A stretch of 64,000 bases of DNA, taken from the NCBI RefSeq assembly GCF_030316845.1, contig NZ_JASZYS010000002.1, positions 1-64,000 of the forward strand, written 5' to 3'. Under the pieces are notes generated by a model. That model was given only the letters and a program-made list of their open reading frames with translations. It was not told the origin of the DNA and ran no database searches. Of the stretch, positions 35,100 through 43,943 are shown piece by piece (the stretch's first letter is position 1; the number at the start of each line of letters is the position of its first letter). The DNA comes from Variovorax davisae. Lineage in GTDB: Bacteria; Pseudomonadota; Gammaproteobacteria; Burkholderiales; Burkholderiaceae_C. The translations under genes were made by a program, and so were the position numbers.

Positions 35100-35713
35100 C
35101 CCGGACCCTGCGGCGCGCCGCCTGGAGCGCGCTGGCGATCCTGCTGGCCAGCTATGCAGCGATCCACCTGATGGTGTGGCGCAACGCGCTCGCCCGCCTG
35201 GCCGAGCCGCCGCCACGTCCGGCCGATGCGGCCCTGGTGCTCGGCAACCGCGCCTTCAAGGACGGCCGGCCCAACCCCTGCATGACCGGCCGGGTCGACG
35301 CCGGCGTCGCCCTTGCCAAGGCCGGGGCGGTCCGCCAACTGGTGTTCTCGGGCGGCGTCGATCACGAAGACGGCCGCATCGAGGCGGAAGCGATGGCGCG
35401 GCATGCGCGCAGCGCAGGCTATGCCGGCAGCGCGCTGCTCGAGGGCGGCTCGCAGTCGACGCGCGAGAACCTGGCGCTGTCGCGTGCCGTGCTGCAGGCC
35501 GCGGGCATCCACAGCGTGGTCATCGTCACCGAGCCCTATCACCTCTGGCGGGCGCAGCGGCTGGCGCATGCCAGCGGTTTCGACCGCCAGTTCGAGGTCC
35601 AGTTCGCCGCCGCGCCGAGCAGCTGTTGGCAGACCTGGGGCATGGCCTTCAAGGGTGCGTTGCGCGAGCCTTTCGCGATCGTGAACAATGCGATCAATGG
35701 CTATCTCCACTGA
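35096..35713 (+). CDS. YdcF/ElyC-type DUF218 membrane protein
   Basis: This 205-residue protein has one N-terminal membrane helix (about 8-25) and a DUF218 Rossmann-like domain (ALVLGNRAFKDGRPN, VFSGGVDHEDGRIEAEAM, EGGSQSTRENL, IVTEPYHLWRA). The start is probably the TTG at 35096, which overlaps the DUF484 stop (TTGA) and keeps the membrane anchor; the next in-frame ATG (35172) would delete the helix. ElyC/SanA relatives influence peptidoglycan precursor or envelope integrity. Its 3' end overlaps the start of xerC. Confidence 0.85.
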   Translation: MTRTLRRAAWSALAILLASYAAIHLMVWRNALARLAEPPPRPADAALVLGNRAFKDGRPNPCMTGRVDAGVALAKAGAVRQLVFSGGVDHEDGRIEAEAMARHARSAGYAGSALLEGGSQSTRENLALSRAVLQAAGIHSVVIVTEPYHLWRAQRLAHASGFDRQFEVQFAAAPSSCWQTWGMAFKGALREPFAIVNNAINGYLH

Positions 35714-36728
35714 AGCGGCGCCGGCCGCGATGCCGGCTTCGATCGAGAAGTACCTCGAGCACGTGCGGGTCGAGCGCCGGCTGGCGGCGCGCACGGTCGA
35801 GCTGTACGCCATCCATCTCGCGGCCCTGGCGCGCAACGCCGCCGCCGCCGGCCTGGCGCTCGAGCAGGTGCAGACCGCCCACGTGCGCCGCTGGATGGCC
35901 CAGCTGCACGGCGCCGGCCGCGAATCGCGCGGCATCGCGCTGGTGCTCTCGTGCTGGCGCAGCTTCTACCGCTGGCTGGGCCACGAGGGGCTGATCGGCG
36001 CCAACCCGGTCCAGGACGTCCATGCGCCGAAGGCGGCGCGTCCGCTGCCCAAGGCGCTCGCGGTCGACGAGGCGGTGCGGCTGGCCGAACTGCACGACGC
36101 CGAGGCCGACCCCTGGGACGAGGCGCGCGACCGCGCGATCGTCGAGCTGCTCTATGGCTGCGGCCTGCGGGTCGGCGAACTGGTTGGGCTGGACGTGCAG
36201 CCGAGCGCCACGGCGCGGGGCTGGATCGACCTCGATGCCGCCGAGGCCAACGTGCTGGGCAAGGGGAGCAAGCGCCGCCTGGTGCCGGTGGGCAGCAAGG
36301 CGCTCGAGGCGCTCGCCGCCTGGCTGGCCGTGCGCGGCGGCTGTGCGGCCCTCGAGGCGGCGCGGCTGCGCGACCCCGGCAGCGCAGCGGCCCTGTTCAT
36401 CGGCCGCAACGGCGTCCGCTTCTCGGCCCATTCGGTCTGGAAGCAGCTGCGCGGGCGCAGCCTCAAGGCCGGCCTGGCGGCGCCGGTCCATCCGCACATG
36501 CTGCGGCACTCCTTCGCCAGCCACCTGCTGCAATCCAGCAGCGACCTGCGCGCGGTGCAGGAGCTGCTGGGGCACGCCAACATCTCCACCACCCAGGTCT
36601 ACACGCGGCTGGATTTCCAGCACCTGGCCAAGGCCTACGACGCCGCCCATCCCCGGGCCCAGGCGCGCGACGAGGGCTCGCCGCCGGGCGGCGGCTCGCG
36701 CCGCGGCAACAAGAACGGTCATTCATGA
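35697..36728 (+). CDS. xerC: Tyrosine recombinase XerC
   Basis: This 343-residue recombinase resolves chromosome dimers at dif together with XerD. The SAM-like N-terminal DNA-binding domain spans about 15-105. The catalytic set is complete: Arg158 (GLRVGEL), Lys189 (GKGSKRRLVP), His267 and Arg270 (HPHMLRH), His293 (LLGHANIS) and Tyr302. The start at 35697 (MAISTEA) is chosen; an in-frame ATG at 35688 would add three residues. Either way the gene overlaps the end of the YdcF-type gene. It ends overlapping the rlmI start. Confidence 0.95.
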   Translation: MAISTEAAPAAMPASIEKYLEHVRVERRLAARTVELYAIHLAALARNAAAAGLALEQVQTAHVRRWMAQLHGAGRESRGIALVLSCWRSFYRWLGHEGLIGANPVQDVHAPKAARPLPKALAVDEAVRLAELHDAEADPWDEARDRAIVELLYGCGLRVGELVGLDVQPSATARGWIDLDAAEANVLGKGSKRRLVPVGSKALEALAAWLAVRGGCAALEAARLRDPGSAAALFIGRNGVRFSAHSVWKQLRGRSLKAGLAAPVHPHMLRHSFASHLLQSSSDLRAVQELLGHANISTTQVYTRLDFQHLAKAYDAAHPRAQARDEGSPPGGGSRRGNKNGHS

Positions 36729-37927
36729 AGCTTCTGCGTCTGCGTCCCGGCAAGGAGCGCTCGCTGCTGCGCCGCCACCCCTGGGTGTTCGAATCCGCGA
36801 TCGCCAAGGGCGGCGGCGATGCCGGCGAAACCGTCCGCATCGAGGCCGAGGACGGCCGTTTCCTGGCCTGGGCCGCCTACAGCCCGCATTCCAAGATCCG
36901 GGCCCGGGCCTGGAGCTTCGACGAGGGACAGCGCATCGATGCCGCCTTCCTGGCGGCCCGGGTCGCGCAGGCGGTCCGCGCCCGGCTGCTGTTCGAACTC
37001 CAGAGCGACGGCGTGCGGCTGGTCCACGGCGAGGCGGACGGCCTGCCGGGCCTGATCGTCGACCGCTATGGCGACACGCTGGTGGCGCAGTTCCTGTCGG
37101 CCGGCGTCGAGCGCTGGAAGGCGCCGCTGGCCGACGCGCTGCTCGCCGCCACCGGCCTGGACAAGCTCTACGAGCGCTCCGATGCCAGCGGCCGCGAGCG
37201 CGAGGGCCTGAAGCCGCAGGCCGGCTGGCTGCGCGGCAGCGGCCCGACCGAGCTGCGCATCCGCGAACACGACTGGCAGCTGGGCCTGGACATCGCGACC
37301 GGCCACAAGACCGGCTTCTACCTCGACCAGCGCGACAGCCGCCAGCGCTTCGCCGAGCTGGCCGCGCGGCGGCGCTTTCGCCGCGTGCTGAACTGCTTCT
37401 GCTACACCGGCGGCTTCACGGTCGCCGCCCTGGCCGGGCTGAAGGCGGCCGGCGCGGTCGAGGGTGCCGAGCTGGTCTCGATCGATTCCTCGCTGCCGGC
37501 ACTGGAGCGCGCGCGGGCCCACGTGGCCCTGAACGGCTTCGACGAAGCTGCCTGCGAATTCCTCGATGCCGACGTCAACGCCAGCCTGCGCCGCTTCGTC
37601 GAGGAAGGGCGGCAGTTCGATGCCATCGTGCTCGACCCGCCGAAGTTCGCCCCCACCGTGGCCCACGCCGAACGCGCCGCGCGCGCCTACAAGGACCTCA
37701 ACCGGCAGGCCTTCAAGCTGCTGGCGCCGGGCGGCCACCTGCTGACCTTCTCGTGCTCGGGCGGCATCGGCGCCGACCTGTTCCACAAGATCGTGGCCTC
37801 GGCCGGCATCGACGCCGGGGTCGACGGCTACATCAGCGAGCGCCTGGGCGCGGCGCCCGACCATCCGATGACCATCGAGTTCCCCGAAGGCGAATACTTG
37901 AAAGGCCTGGTGGTGGTGCGCAAATAG
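36725..37927 (+). CDS. rlmI: 23S rRNA (cytosine) methyltransferase RlmI-like
   Basis: This 400-residue class I SAM methyltransferase of the RlmI/YccW group has an N-terminal PUA domain (LRPGKERSLLRRHPWVFESAI) and an EEHEAD-like linker. The Rossmann fold has SAM motif NCFCYTGGFTVAAL, catalytic/binding DPPKFAP and FSCSGGIG. E. coli RlmI makes m5C1962 in 23S rRNA. The ATG at 36725 overlaps the xerC stop (ATGA). Related COG1092 enzymes can differ in target, so the site is inferred. Confidence 0.9.
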   Translation: MKLLRLRPGKERSLLRRHPWVFESAIAKGGGDAGETVRIEAEDGRFLAWAAYSPHSKIRARAWSFDEGQRIDAAFLAARVAQAVRARLLFELQSDGVRLVHGEADGLPGLIVDRYGDTLVAQFLSAGVERWKAPLADALLAATGLDKLYERSDASGREREGLKPQAGWLRGSGPTELRIREHDWQLGLDIATGHKTGFYLDQRDSRQRFAELAARRRFRRVLNCFCYTGGFTVAALAGLKAAGAVEGAELVSIDSSLPALERARAHVALNGFDEAACEFLDADVNASLRRFVEEGRQFDAIVLDPPKFAPTVAHAERAARAYKDLNRQAFKLLAPGGHLLTFSCSGGIGADLFHKIVASAGIDAGVDGYISERLGAAPDHPMTIEFPEGEYLKGLVVVRK

Positions 37928-38007
37928 GCTTTGCCCTTGCGGCGGCGCGGCTGCCGCGGCGTCGCTAAACTTCCCGCCTTCCCCCGTTTCTCCCCCGGAG
38001 CATCCCC

Positions 38008-39054
38008 ATGGCCCTCATTCCCGCCACCATCCTCACCGGCTTCCTCGGCTCCGGCAAGACCACCCTGCTCAAGCGCATCCTGAGCGAGGCCCACGGCCAG
38101 AAGATCGCCGTGATCGAAAACGAGTTCGGCGAGGAGAACATCGACAACGACATCCTGGTCACCGAGTCGAAGGAGCAGATCGTCCAGATGAGCAACGGCT
38201 GCATCTGCTGCACCATCCGCGAGGACCTGCGCGAGGCGCTGCAGCTGCTGGCGGCCAAGAAGCGCAAGGGCCTGCTCGATTTCGACCGGGTGGTGATCGA
38301 GACCACCGGCCTGGCCGATCCCGGCCCGGTGGCGCAGACCTTCTTCATGGACGACGAGATCGCCGAGAGCTACCTGCTCGACTCGATCCTGACCCTGGTC
38401 GATGCCAAGCACGCCCCGCAGCAGCTCAACGACCGCCAGGAGGCGCGCCGCCAGGTCGGCTTCGCCGACCAGATCTTCATCAGCAAGAGCGACCTGGTCG
38501 CCGAGGAAGAAACCGAGGCCCTGATCCACCGTCTCAAGCACATGAACCCGCGCGCGCCGCAGCAGAAGGTGCACTTCGGCGAAGTGCCGATCAAGGACGT
38601 GTTCGACCTGCGCGGCTTCAACCTCAACGCCAAGCTGGACATCGACCCTGACTTCCTCAAGGAAGAAGAGGCGCACGACCACGACCATGCCCACGGCGAG
38701 CATTGCGACCATCCCTCGCATGCGCACGAAGGCCATGGCCACCATCACCACCATGACGACGATGTCAAGAGCTTCGTCTACCGCTCCGACCGGGCCTTCG
38801 ATCCGGCCCGGCTGGAGGACTTCCTGGGCGCGATCGTCAACATCTACGGCCCGCGGATGCTGCGCTACAAGGGCGTGCTGCACATGCAGGGCACCGAGCG
38901 CAAGGTGATCTTCCAGGGCGTGCACCAGCTCATGGGCAGCGACCTCGGGCCGGCCTGGGGCGCCGACGAAAAGCGCACCAGCCGCATGGTGTTCATCGGC
39001 ATCGACATGCCGCGCGAGATCCTGGAACAGGGTCTGGACCAGTGTCTGGTCTGA
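38008..39054 (+). CDS. CobW/COG0523 GTPase, putative zinc metallochaperone
   Basis: This 348-residue G3E GTPase has Walker A GFLGSGKTT (11-19), the metal-binding CXCC motif (Cys65, Cys67, Cys68), Walker B region ETTGLADP, SKSDLV for guanine recognition and a CobW C-terminal domain. A very His-rich loop (about 223-250) likely binds several zinc ions. The gene precedes dksA in the same direction. Relatives load or allocate zinc under shortage. No clear Zur box was recognised in the 80 bp upstream. Confidence 0.93.
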   Translation: MALIPATILTGFLGSGKTTLLKRILSEAHGQKIAVIENEFGEENIDNDILVTESKEQIVQMSNGCICCTIREDLREALQLLAAKKRKGLLDFDRVVIETTGLADPGPVAQTFFMDDEIAESYLLDSILTLVDAKHAPQQLNDRQEARRQVGFADQIFISKSDLVAEEETEALIHRLKHMNPRAPQQKVHFGEVPIKDVFDLRGFNLNAKLDIDPDFLKEEEAHDHDHAHGEHCDHPSHAHEGHGHHHHHDDDVKSFVYRSDRAFDPARLEDFLGAIVNIYGPRMLRYKGVLHMQGTERKVIFQGVHQLMGSDLGPAWGADEKRTSRMVFIGIDMPREILEQGLDQCLV

Positions 39055-39190
39055 TTTGACCGCCCCCGGGACGGTTCTCTCTATACAATCGCGCGCCTGT
39101 TACGGGAGCCAGACACGTCCTTCTGGGCGAAGTGTGACTTCCGGCATAGGGTCGGGCGCGTTTCGGGGCTGGATTCGGGGGTATAACCCC

Positions 39191-39213
39191 GGGGTTCGCC
39201 ATCGGCGAGCCCC
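39191..39213 (+). promoter_or_regulatory. Hairpin in the dksA leader
   Basis: GGGGTTCGCC and GGCGAGCCCC pair over 10 bp (one G-U) around a 3-nt loop, 45 nt before the GTG start of dksA, in a 204-bp gap. No T-run follows, so it is not a standard terminator. The upstream part of the gap contains TATACAAT at 39082, a possible -10 element giving a ~165-nt leader. Confidence 0.45.
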
Positions 39214-39258
39214 CATGATCTGAATGCGCGTCCGAGTCCACCGAAGGAGCCAGTCACC

Positions 39259-40146
39259 GTGAAGAAACCCGCCGCAACTGCCAAGCCCGCGTCGAAGCCG
39301 GCCGTCAAGAAGACGGTGGTTGCCAAGCAGGCGGTACCGGCGGCGAAGAAGGTTTCCGCCAAACCCGCTGCTGCGCCGCCCAAGCCCGCTGCCAAGAGCA
39401 AGGCGCCGGCGGCCGCCGCGGGCGCCCCCTCATCCAAACCGGCCGGCGCCCACGCCGTGCCACCTGCACCATCGAGTCCCATGAAAAAAACGGCTGCCGC
39501 CTCTTCCACTTCCGCCCCGGCGACACCCGCAACGACTGCCGCCCCCGCTCCCGCACGCGGCGGCCGTGTGTCGCGGCTGTCGCAGCTGACGGTCCCTTCC
39601 ATGCCGCAATCGGTGGCTTCCACCGCGGCCAAGTCCAGCTTCGTGCAGATCAGCTCCAACGCGCTGGTGCCGCCGCCGCCGATCGCGGTCAAGAAAGACC
39701 CGAAGCTGGTCAACAACTGGAAGACCAAGTCGGCCGAGGAGCTGAGCGATGCCGAAGTCATCGCGATGCCCGACAACGAGTACATGAACGAGAAGCAGAT
39801 GGCGTTCTTCCGCCTGAAGCTGCAGGAACTCAAGCGCGGCATCCTCGAGAACGCCGGCGAGACCACCGAGCACCTGCGCGAGGACACGGTGGTCGTGCCC
39901 GACCCGGCCGACCGCGCCACCATCGAGGAAGAGCATGCGCTCGAGCTGCGCACCCGCGACCGTGAACGCAAGCTGCTCAAGAAGATCGAGCAGTCGATCC
40001 AGCGCATCGACGCCGGCGACTACGGCTACTGCGACGAGACCGGCGAGCCGATCGGCGTCGGCCGCCTGCTGGCCCGCCCGACCGCCACGCTGTCGCTCGA
40101 GGCACAGCAGCGGCGCGAACTGAAGCAGAAAATGTTCGGCGACTGA
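39259..40146 (+). CDS. dksA: RNA polymerase-binding transcription factor DksA with long basic N-terminal tail
   Basis: This 295-residue DksA acts with ppGpp on RNA polymerase to control rRNA and amino-acid promoters. The ~140 N-terminal residues are an Ala/Lys/Pro-rich, histone-H1-like tail absent from E. coli DksA (151 residues). The conserved body follows, with coiled-coil tip residues Asp215, Asp218 and Ala220 (DPADRA). Only the first zinc-finger cysteine remains (Cys258); the other three positions are Thr261, Ser279 and Ala282, so zinc binding is probably lost. The start is a GTG at 39259 after the site GAAGGAGCC. Confidence 0.94.
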   Translation: MKKPAATAKPASKPAVKKTVVAKQAVPAAKKVSAKPAAAPPKPAAKSKAPAAAAGAPSSKPAGAHAVPPAPSSPMKKTAAASSTSAPATPATTAAPAPARGGRVSRLSQLTVPSMPQSVASTAAKSSFVQISSNALVPPPPIAVKKDPKLVNNWKTKSAEELSDAEVIAMPDNEYMNEKQMAFFRLKLQELKRGILENAGETTEHLREDTVVVPDPADRATIEEEHALELRTRDRERKLLKKIEQSIQRIDAGDYGYCDETGEPIGVGRLLARPTATLSLEAQQRRELKQKMFGD

Positions 40147-40177
40147 TCACCGAGGGAGCCGGACGGAGACGCTGCGC

Positions 40178-41746
40178 ATGGCCAAGGAAGAAACCGGTCG
40201 CTTGCTGTCGAAGGTGGCGAAGTTCGTTCGCAATCCCCTCAAGGATTGGTCCGAGCTCGACGCCGACGAGTCGTCGACGCTCGAAAACGGCTACAGCCGC
40301 GAAATGCTCAAGGAAATGATCGAGCGGCGGCAGCGCAACGACTTCGTGCGCCGCCGCGAGTTCGACATGCTGCGCAAGCTGCGCCAGCGCGAGGCGGCGG
40401 GCGGGCGGGATCCGGCGGCCACGCCGTCGTCGTTCAACGTCAGCAGCACCAACGACAAGTCCGATGGCCGGGCGCTCACGCTCAAGAAGATCGACGAGAT
40501 CGAAGAGCAGATGTCCCAGCAGTGGTGGAAGGGCCGCGACCCCCGCGCCGCGGCGCCCGCCGCCGAAGGCGCGCCGGCCGATGGCCCGCCGCACATGGCC
40601 GAACAGCATGCGCGCGCCTATGCCGACACGGTGCCCGGGGTGCCGCAGGGCGGGGTCCAGGGCCTGCAGGTCCAGCTGCCTGCCCATGACGGCAGCATCG
40701 AGGAGGCCGCGATCCGCTATGCCCACGGCGACGACGCCGGCGCCGAGGCGATCCTGCTGCAGGCGCTGGCACCCGACAGCCCGACCGGCGCCCACGACGA
40801 CACCTGGCGCACCCTGCTCGATCTCTACCGCGCCACCGGCGACGCCGAGAAGTTCGTGGCCGCCAGCACCCGCTATGCCCAGCGCATGAAGCAGGCCGCG
40901 CCCGAGTGGATCTCGTTCCGTGCCCTGGCCAACGCGGCCCGCGCGGCGACCCCGGGCCAGCCCGTGGCGGCAGCGGCGCCGGCGAGCGACGCCGATTGGG
41001 CCAGCCCGCCGCGGCTCGCGCGCGAAGGCCTGATCGGCCTGACGCGGGCCCTGGCCGCCGCCGGCCCGTCCTGGCGGCTCGACTGGAGCGCGCTGGACGC
41101 CATCGAGCCCGATGCGGCCGGGCCGCTGCGGGCCTTGCTCACCCATTGGGCCGATTCCACCGTGCAGTTGCGCTTCCGCGGCGGCGACCGGCTGCTGCTG
41201 GTGCTCGCCGAAGCCACGCCGGCCAACGACCGCGGCGTCGATGCCGTGTGGTGGCAGCTCCACATGGCGGCCCTGCGGGTGATGCACCGCGGCGACGAGT
41301 TCGAACTGCTGGCGCTCAACTACTGCATCACCTACGAAGTCTCGCCGCCGCCCTGGGAAGACCCCAAGGGCGACTTCGCGTCGCTGGACGCCGCGCCGGC
41401 GGCGACGCCGCCCGTGCGGGCCTTCTCCTTCGGTGCCGACGAGGCGCCGAAGTCCGCCGCGCCGGAGCCTGGCCACAGTCAGCTGGTGGGCGACCTGATC
41501 GGGGAGTCGCTCTCGACCTGGCAGCGCCTCGATGCCGAGCTGGGCGACGCGGCGTCGCCGGTGGTGTCCTGCGCCGCGCTGGTGCGGATCGATTTCGCCG
41601 CCGCCGGCACCCTGCTCAACTGGGTCAGCGACCATCACGGCAGCGGCCGCAGCGTGCAATTCACCGATGTCCACCGCCTGGCCGCGGCCTTTTTCGACGT
41701 CATCGGCATCGCCGACCACGCCTCGGTCGCCCTCAGAAAAGACTGA
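40178..41746 (+). CDS. STAS-domain-like protein of unknown function
   Basis: This 522-residue cytoplasmic protein has a charged N-terminal helical region (REMLKEMIERRQRNDFVRRREF), then low-complexity Ala/Pro linkers. A helical repeat-like middle (ILLQALAPDS, TLLDLYRATGDAEKF, similar to the FimV C-terminal fold) and a C-terminal STAS-like domain (VRIDFAAAGTLLNWVSDHH, VQFTDVHRLAAAFFDVIGI) follow. It lies 31 nt after dksA and 53 nt before hslV in the same direction. STAS domains bind nucleotides or partner proteins. No function is established; the position may reflect a stress-response operon. Confidence 0.75.
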   Translation: MAKEETGRLLSKVAKFVRNPLKDWSELDADESSTLENGYSREMLKEMIERRQRNDFVRRREFDMLRKLRQREAAGGRDPAATPSSFNVSSTNDKSDGRALTLKKIDEIEEQMSQQWWKGRDPRAAAPAAEGAPADGPPHMAEQHARAYADTVPGVPQGGVQGLQVQLPAHDGSIEEAAIRYAHGDDAGAEAILLQALAPDSPTGAHDDTWRTLLDLYRATGDAEKFVAASTRYAQRMKQAAPEWISFRALANAARAATPGQPVAAAAPASDADWASPPRLAREGLIGLTRALAAAGPSWRLDWSALDAIEPDAAGPLRALLTHWADSTVQLRFRGGDRLLLVLAEATPANDRGVDAVWWQLHMAALRVMHRGDEFELLALNYCITYEVSPPPWEDPKGDFASLDAAPAATPPVRAFSFGADEAPKSAAPEPGHSQLVGDLIGESLSTWQRLDAELGDAASPVVSCAALVRIDFAAAGTLLNWVSDHHGSGRSVQFTDVHRLAAAFFDVIGIADHASVALRKD

Positions 41747-41799
41747 TCGGCGCGCCTGCCGGGGGTTGAGATCGGGCCTTTCGCCCTGAAATTGCTTCG

Positions 41800-42348
41800 A
41801 TGGAACAATTTCACGGAACCACCATCGTCAGCGTCCGCCGCAAGCTCGCCGGGGCCGCCGACCAGGTCGCCATCGGCGGCGACGGCCAGGTCACGCTGGG
41901 CAACATCGTCATCAAGGGCACGGCGCGCAAGGTGCGCCGGCTCTACCACGGCAAGGTGCTGGCCGGATTCGCCGGCGCCACCGCCGATGCCTTCACCTTG
42001 TTCGAGCGCTTCGAGGCCAAGCTCGAGAAGCACCAGGGGCACCTGGCGCGCGCCGCCATCGAGCTGACCAAGGACTGGCGCACCGACCGCGTGCTGCGCC
42101 GCTTGGAGGCCATGCTGGCGGTGGCCGACGCCACCACCTCGCTGATCATCACCGGCAACGGCGACGTGCTGGAGCCCGAGAACGGCATCATCGCGATCGG
42201 ATCCGGCGGCGCCTACGCGCAGGCCGCGGCCAAGGCGCTGCTCGACAACTCCGATCTACCCGCCGAGCAAATCGTGAAGAAATCGCTGGAGATCGCCGGC
42301 GAACTCTGCATTTACACGAACATGCACCACACGGTCGAGACCCTCTGA
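41800..42348 (+). CDS. hslV: ATP-dependent protease subunit HslV
   Basis: This 182-residue N-terminal nucleophile protease forms a dodecamer inside the HslUV complex. After a short propeptide (MEQFHG) the mature chain begins with catalytic Thr7 in [24 protein letters not shown] and [17 protein letters not shown] are family hallmarks. The partner ATPase hslU follows by 17 nt. HslUV removes damaged and regulatory proteins in the cytoplasm, in E. coli including the division inhibitor SulA. Confidence 0.97.
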   Translation: MEQFHGTTIVSVRRKLAGAADQVAIGGDGQVTLGNIVIKGTARKVRRLYHGKVLAGFAGATADAFTLFERFEAKLEKHQGHLARAAIELTKDWRTDRVLRRLEAMLAVADATTSLIITGNGDVLEPENGIIAIGSGGAYAQAAAKALLDNSDLPAEQIVKKSLEIAGELCIYTNMHHTVETL

Positions 42349-42365
42349 GAATCGCGAGCCCCTCC

Positions 42366-43688
42366 ATGTCCATGACCCCCCAGGAAATCGTCTCCGAGCT
42401 CGACCACCACATCGTCGGGCAGCCCCAGGCCAAGCGCGCGGTCGCGATCGCGCTGCGCAACCGCTGGCGCCGCCAGCAGGTCGAGGAGAAGCTGCGCGCC
42501 GAGATCACGCCCAAGAACATCCTCATGATCGGCCCCACCGGGGTCGGCAAGACCGAGATCGCGCGCCGTCTGGCGCGGCTGGCCGACGCGCCCTTCATCA
42601 AGGTCGAAGCCACCAAATTCACCGAGGTCGGCTACGTCGGCAAGGACGTCGATTCGATCATCCGCGACCTGGCCGAGATCGCGATCAAGCAGACCCGCGA
42701 AGCCGAGAGCGCCAAGGTCCGCATGCGGGCCGAGGATGCGGCCGAGGAGCGCATCCTCGACGTGCTGCTGCCGCCGGCGCGGCTGCCCGACGGCGCGGCC
42801 AGCGATGGCGCCAGCCCGACCCGCCAGGCCTTCCGCAAGAAGCTGCGCGAGCGCGCGCTCGACGACAAGGAGATCGAGATCGACCTGGCCGAGACCCGCC
42901 AGCCGCTCGAGATCATGGGGCCGGCCGGCATGGAGGAAATGACCGAGCAGCTGCGCGGCATGTTCGGCCAGCTGGGGCAGGCCAAGCGCAAGACCCGCAA
43001 GCTCAAGATCGCCGAGGCGATGCGGCTGCTGATCGACGAGGAGGCCGCCAAGCTGGTCAACGAGGACGAGATCCGCAGCCAGGCGATCCACAACGCCGAG
43101 CAGAACGGCATCGTCTTCATCGACGAGATCGACAAGGTGGCGACCCGCAGCGAGGCGCAGGGCGCCGATGTCTCGCGCCAGGGCGTGCAGCGCGACCTGC
43201 TGCCGCTGGTCGAGGGCACGGCGGTGAGCACCAAGTACGGCGTGGTGCGCACCGACCACATCCTGTTCATCGCCAGCGGCGCTTTCCACCTGAGCAAGCC
43301 GAGCGACCTGATCCCCGAGCTGCAGGGGCGCTTCCCGATCCGGGTCGAGCTGCAGTCGCTGTCGGTGGCCGACTTCGAGAGCATCCTGACCCAGACCCAG
43401 GCCTCGCTGGTCAAGCAGTACCAGGCCCTGCTGGCGACCGAGGGCGTCACGCTCGAGTTCACGGCCGAGGGCATCACGCGGCTCGCGAGCATCGCCTTCG
43501 AGGTCAACGAGCGGACCGAAAACATCGGCGCCCGCCGCCTGTCGACCGTGATGGAGCGCCTGCTCGACGAAGTCAGCTTCGATGCCGCCAAGCTGGATGG
43601 GCAGGCGGTGCGCATCGACGCCGCCTATGTCGACGAGCGCCTCCAGGCACTAAGTCACGACGAGGACCTCTCTCGCTTCATCCTGTAG
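42366..43688 (+). CDS. hslU: ATPase subunit HslU of the HslUV protease
   Basis: This 440-residue AAA+ unfoldase feeds substrates to HslV. Walker A is GPTGVGKTE (about 56-64), Walker B is [11 protein letters not shown], and the [10 protein letters not shown] pore-loop motif and sensor 2 region [15 protein letters not shown] are in place. The family-specific I domain lies between (about 110-235). The C terminus SRFIL inserts into HslV for activation. It ends the operon before the mra promoter region. Confidence 0.97.
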   Translation: MSMTPQEIVSELDHHIVGQPQAKRAVAIALRNRWRRQQVEEKLRAEITPKNILMIGPTGVGKTEIARRLARLADAPFIKVEATKFTEVGYVGKDVDSIIRDLAEIAIKQTREAESAKVRMRAEDAAEERILDVLLPPARLPDGAASDGASPTRQAFRKKLRERALDDKEIEIDLAETRQPLEIMGPAGMEEMTEQLRGMFGQLGQAKRKTRKLKIAEAMRLLIDEEAAKLVNEDEIRSQAIHNAEQNGIVFIDEIDKVATRSEAQGADVSRQGVQRDLLPLVEGTAVSTKYGVVRTDHILFIASGAFHLSKPSDLIPELQGRFPIRVELQSLSVADFESILTQTQASLVKQYQALLATEGVTLEFTAEGITRLASIAFEVNERTENIGARRLSTVMERLLDEVSFDAAKLDGQAVRIDAAYVDERLQALSHDEDLSRFIL

Positions 43689-43762
43689 CGGGCGCTCACC
43701 CGGCCTGGGCTTCACGCAACACATTCAGTGCGTGAGCTAAGTGCTTCATTTGCAACGGAATT

Positions 43763-43790
43763 CGGTGTTTTCGTTGGTGCGAAAACACCG
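43763..43790. terminator. Strong hairpin after hslU, possible terminator
   Basis: An 11-bp perfect inverted repeat (CGGTGTTTTCG / CGAAAACACCG, 6-nt loop) lies 75 nt after the hslU stop and 44 nt before the mra -35 box. There is no T-run after it on either strand, so it may be a rho-assisted terminator, an RNA-stability element or a protein site separating the hslVU and dcw transcripts. Confidence 0.5.
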
Positions 43791-43833
43791 CTAAGTCGTT
43801 GATTCCATTACAAAAAATACCCCCGACCCCCGG

Positions 43834-43861
43834 TTGCGCAGTAGGCGTTTCCTGCTACAGT
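43834..43861 (+). promoter_or_regulatory. Predicted mra promoter of the dcw cluster
   Basis: -35 TTGCGC (43834-43839), a 16-bp spacer and -10 TACAGT (43856-43861) precede the MraZ boxes and mraZ. The location corresponds to Pmra, the main promoter of the division and cell-wall cluster in enterobacteria. Confidence 0.6.
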
Positions 43862-43899
43862 GGAAAAAAGTGCAGTTAAGTGGGAAAAAGTGTCGAGCG
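43860..43899 (+). promoter_or_regulatory. MraZ operator: four 10-bp GTG repeats
   Basis: Four consecutive 10-mers begin with GTG: GTGGAAAAAA, GTGCAGTTAA, GTGGGAAAAA, GTGTCGAGCG. MraZ of E. coli and other bacteria binds direct TGGG-type repeats with this 10-nt period just downstream of Pmra and represses the cluster. Here the repeats overlap the -10 end and the expected transcription start. Confidence 0.8.
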
Positions 43900-43943
43900 A
43901 GGCCTGATTCGGGCCTCGCGGCCATTCTCACCACCGGGGTCTC

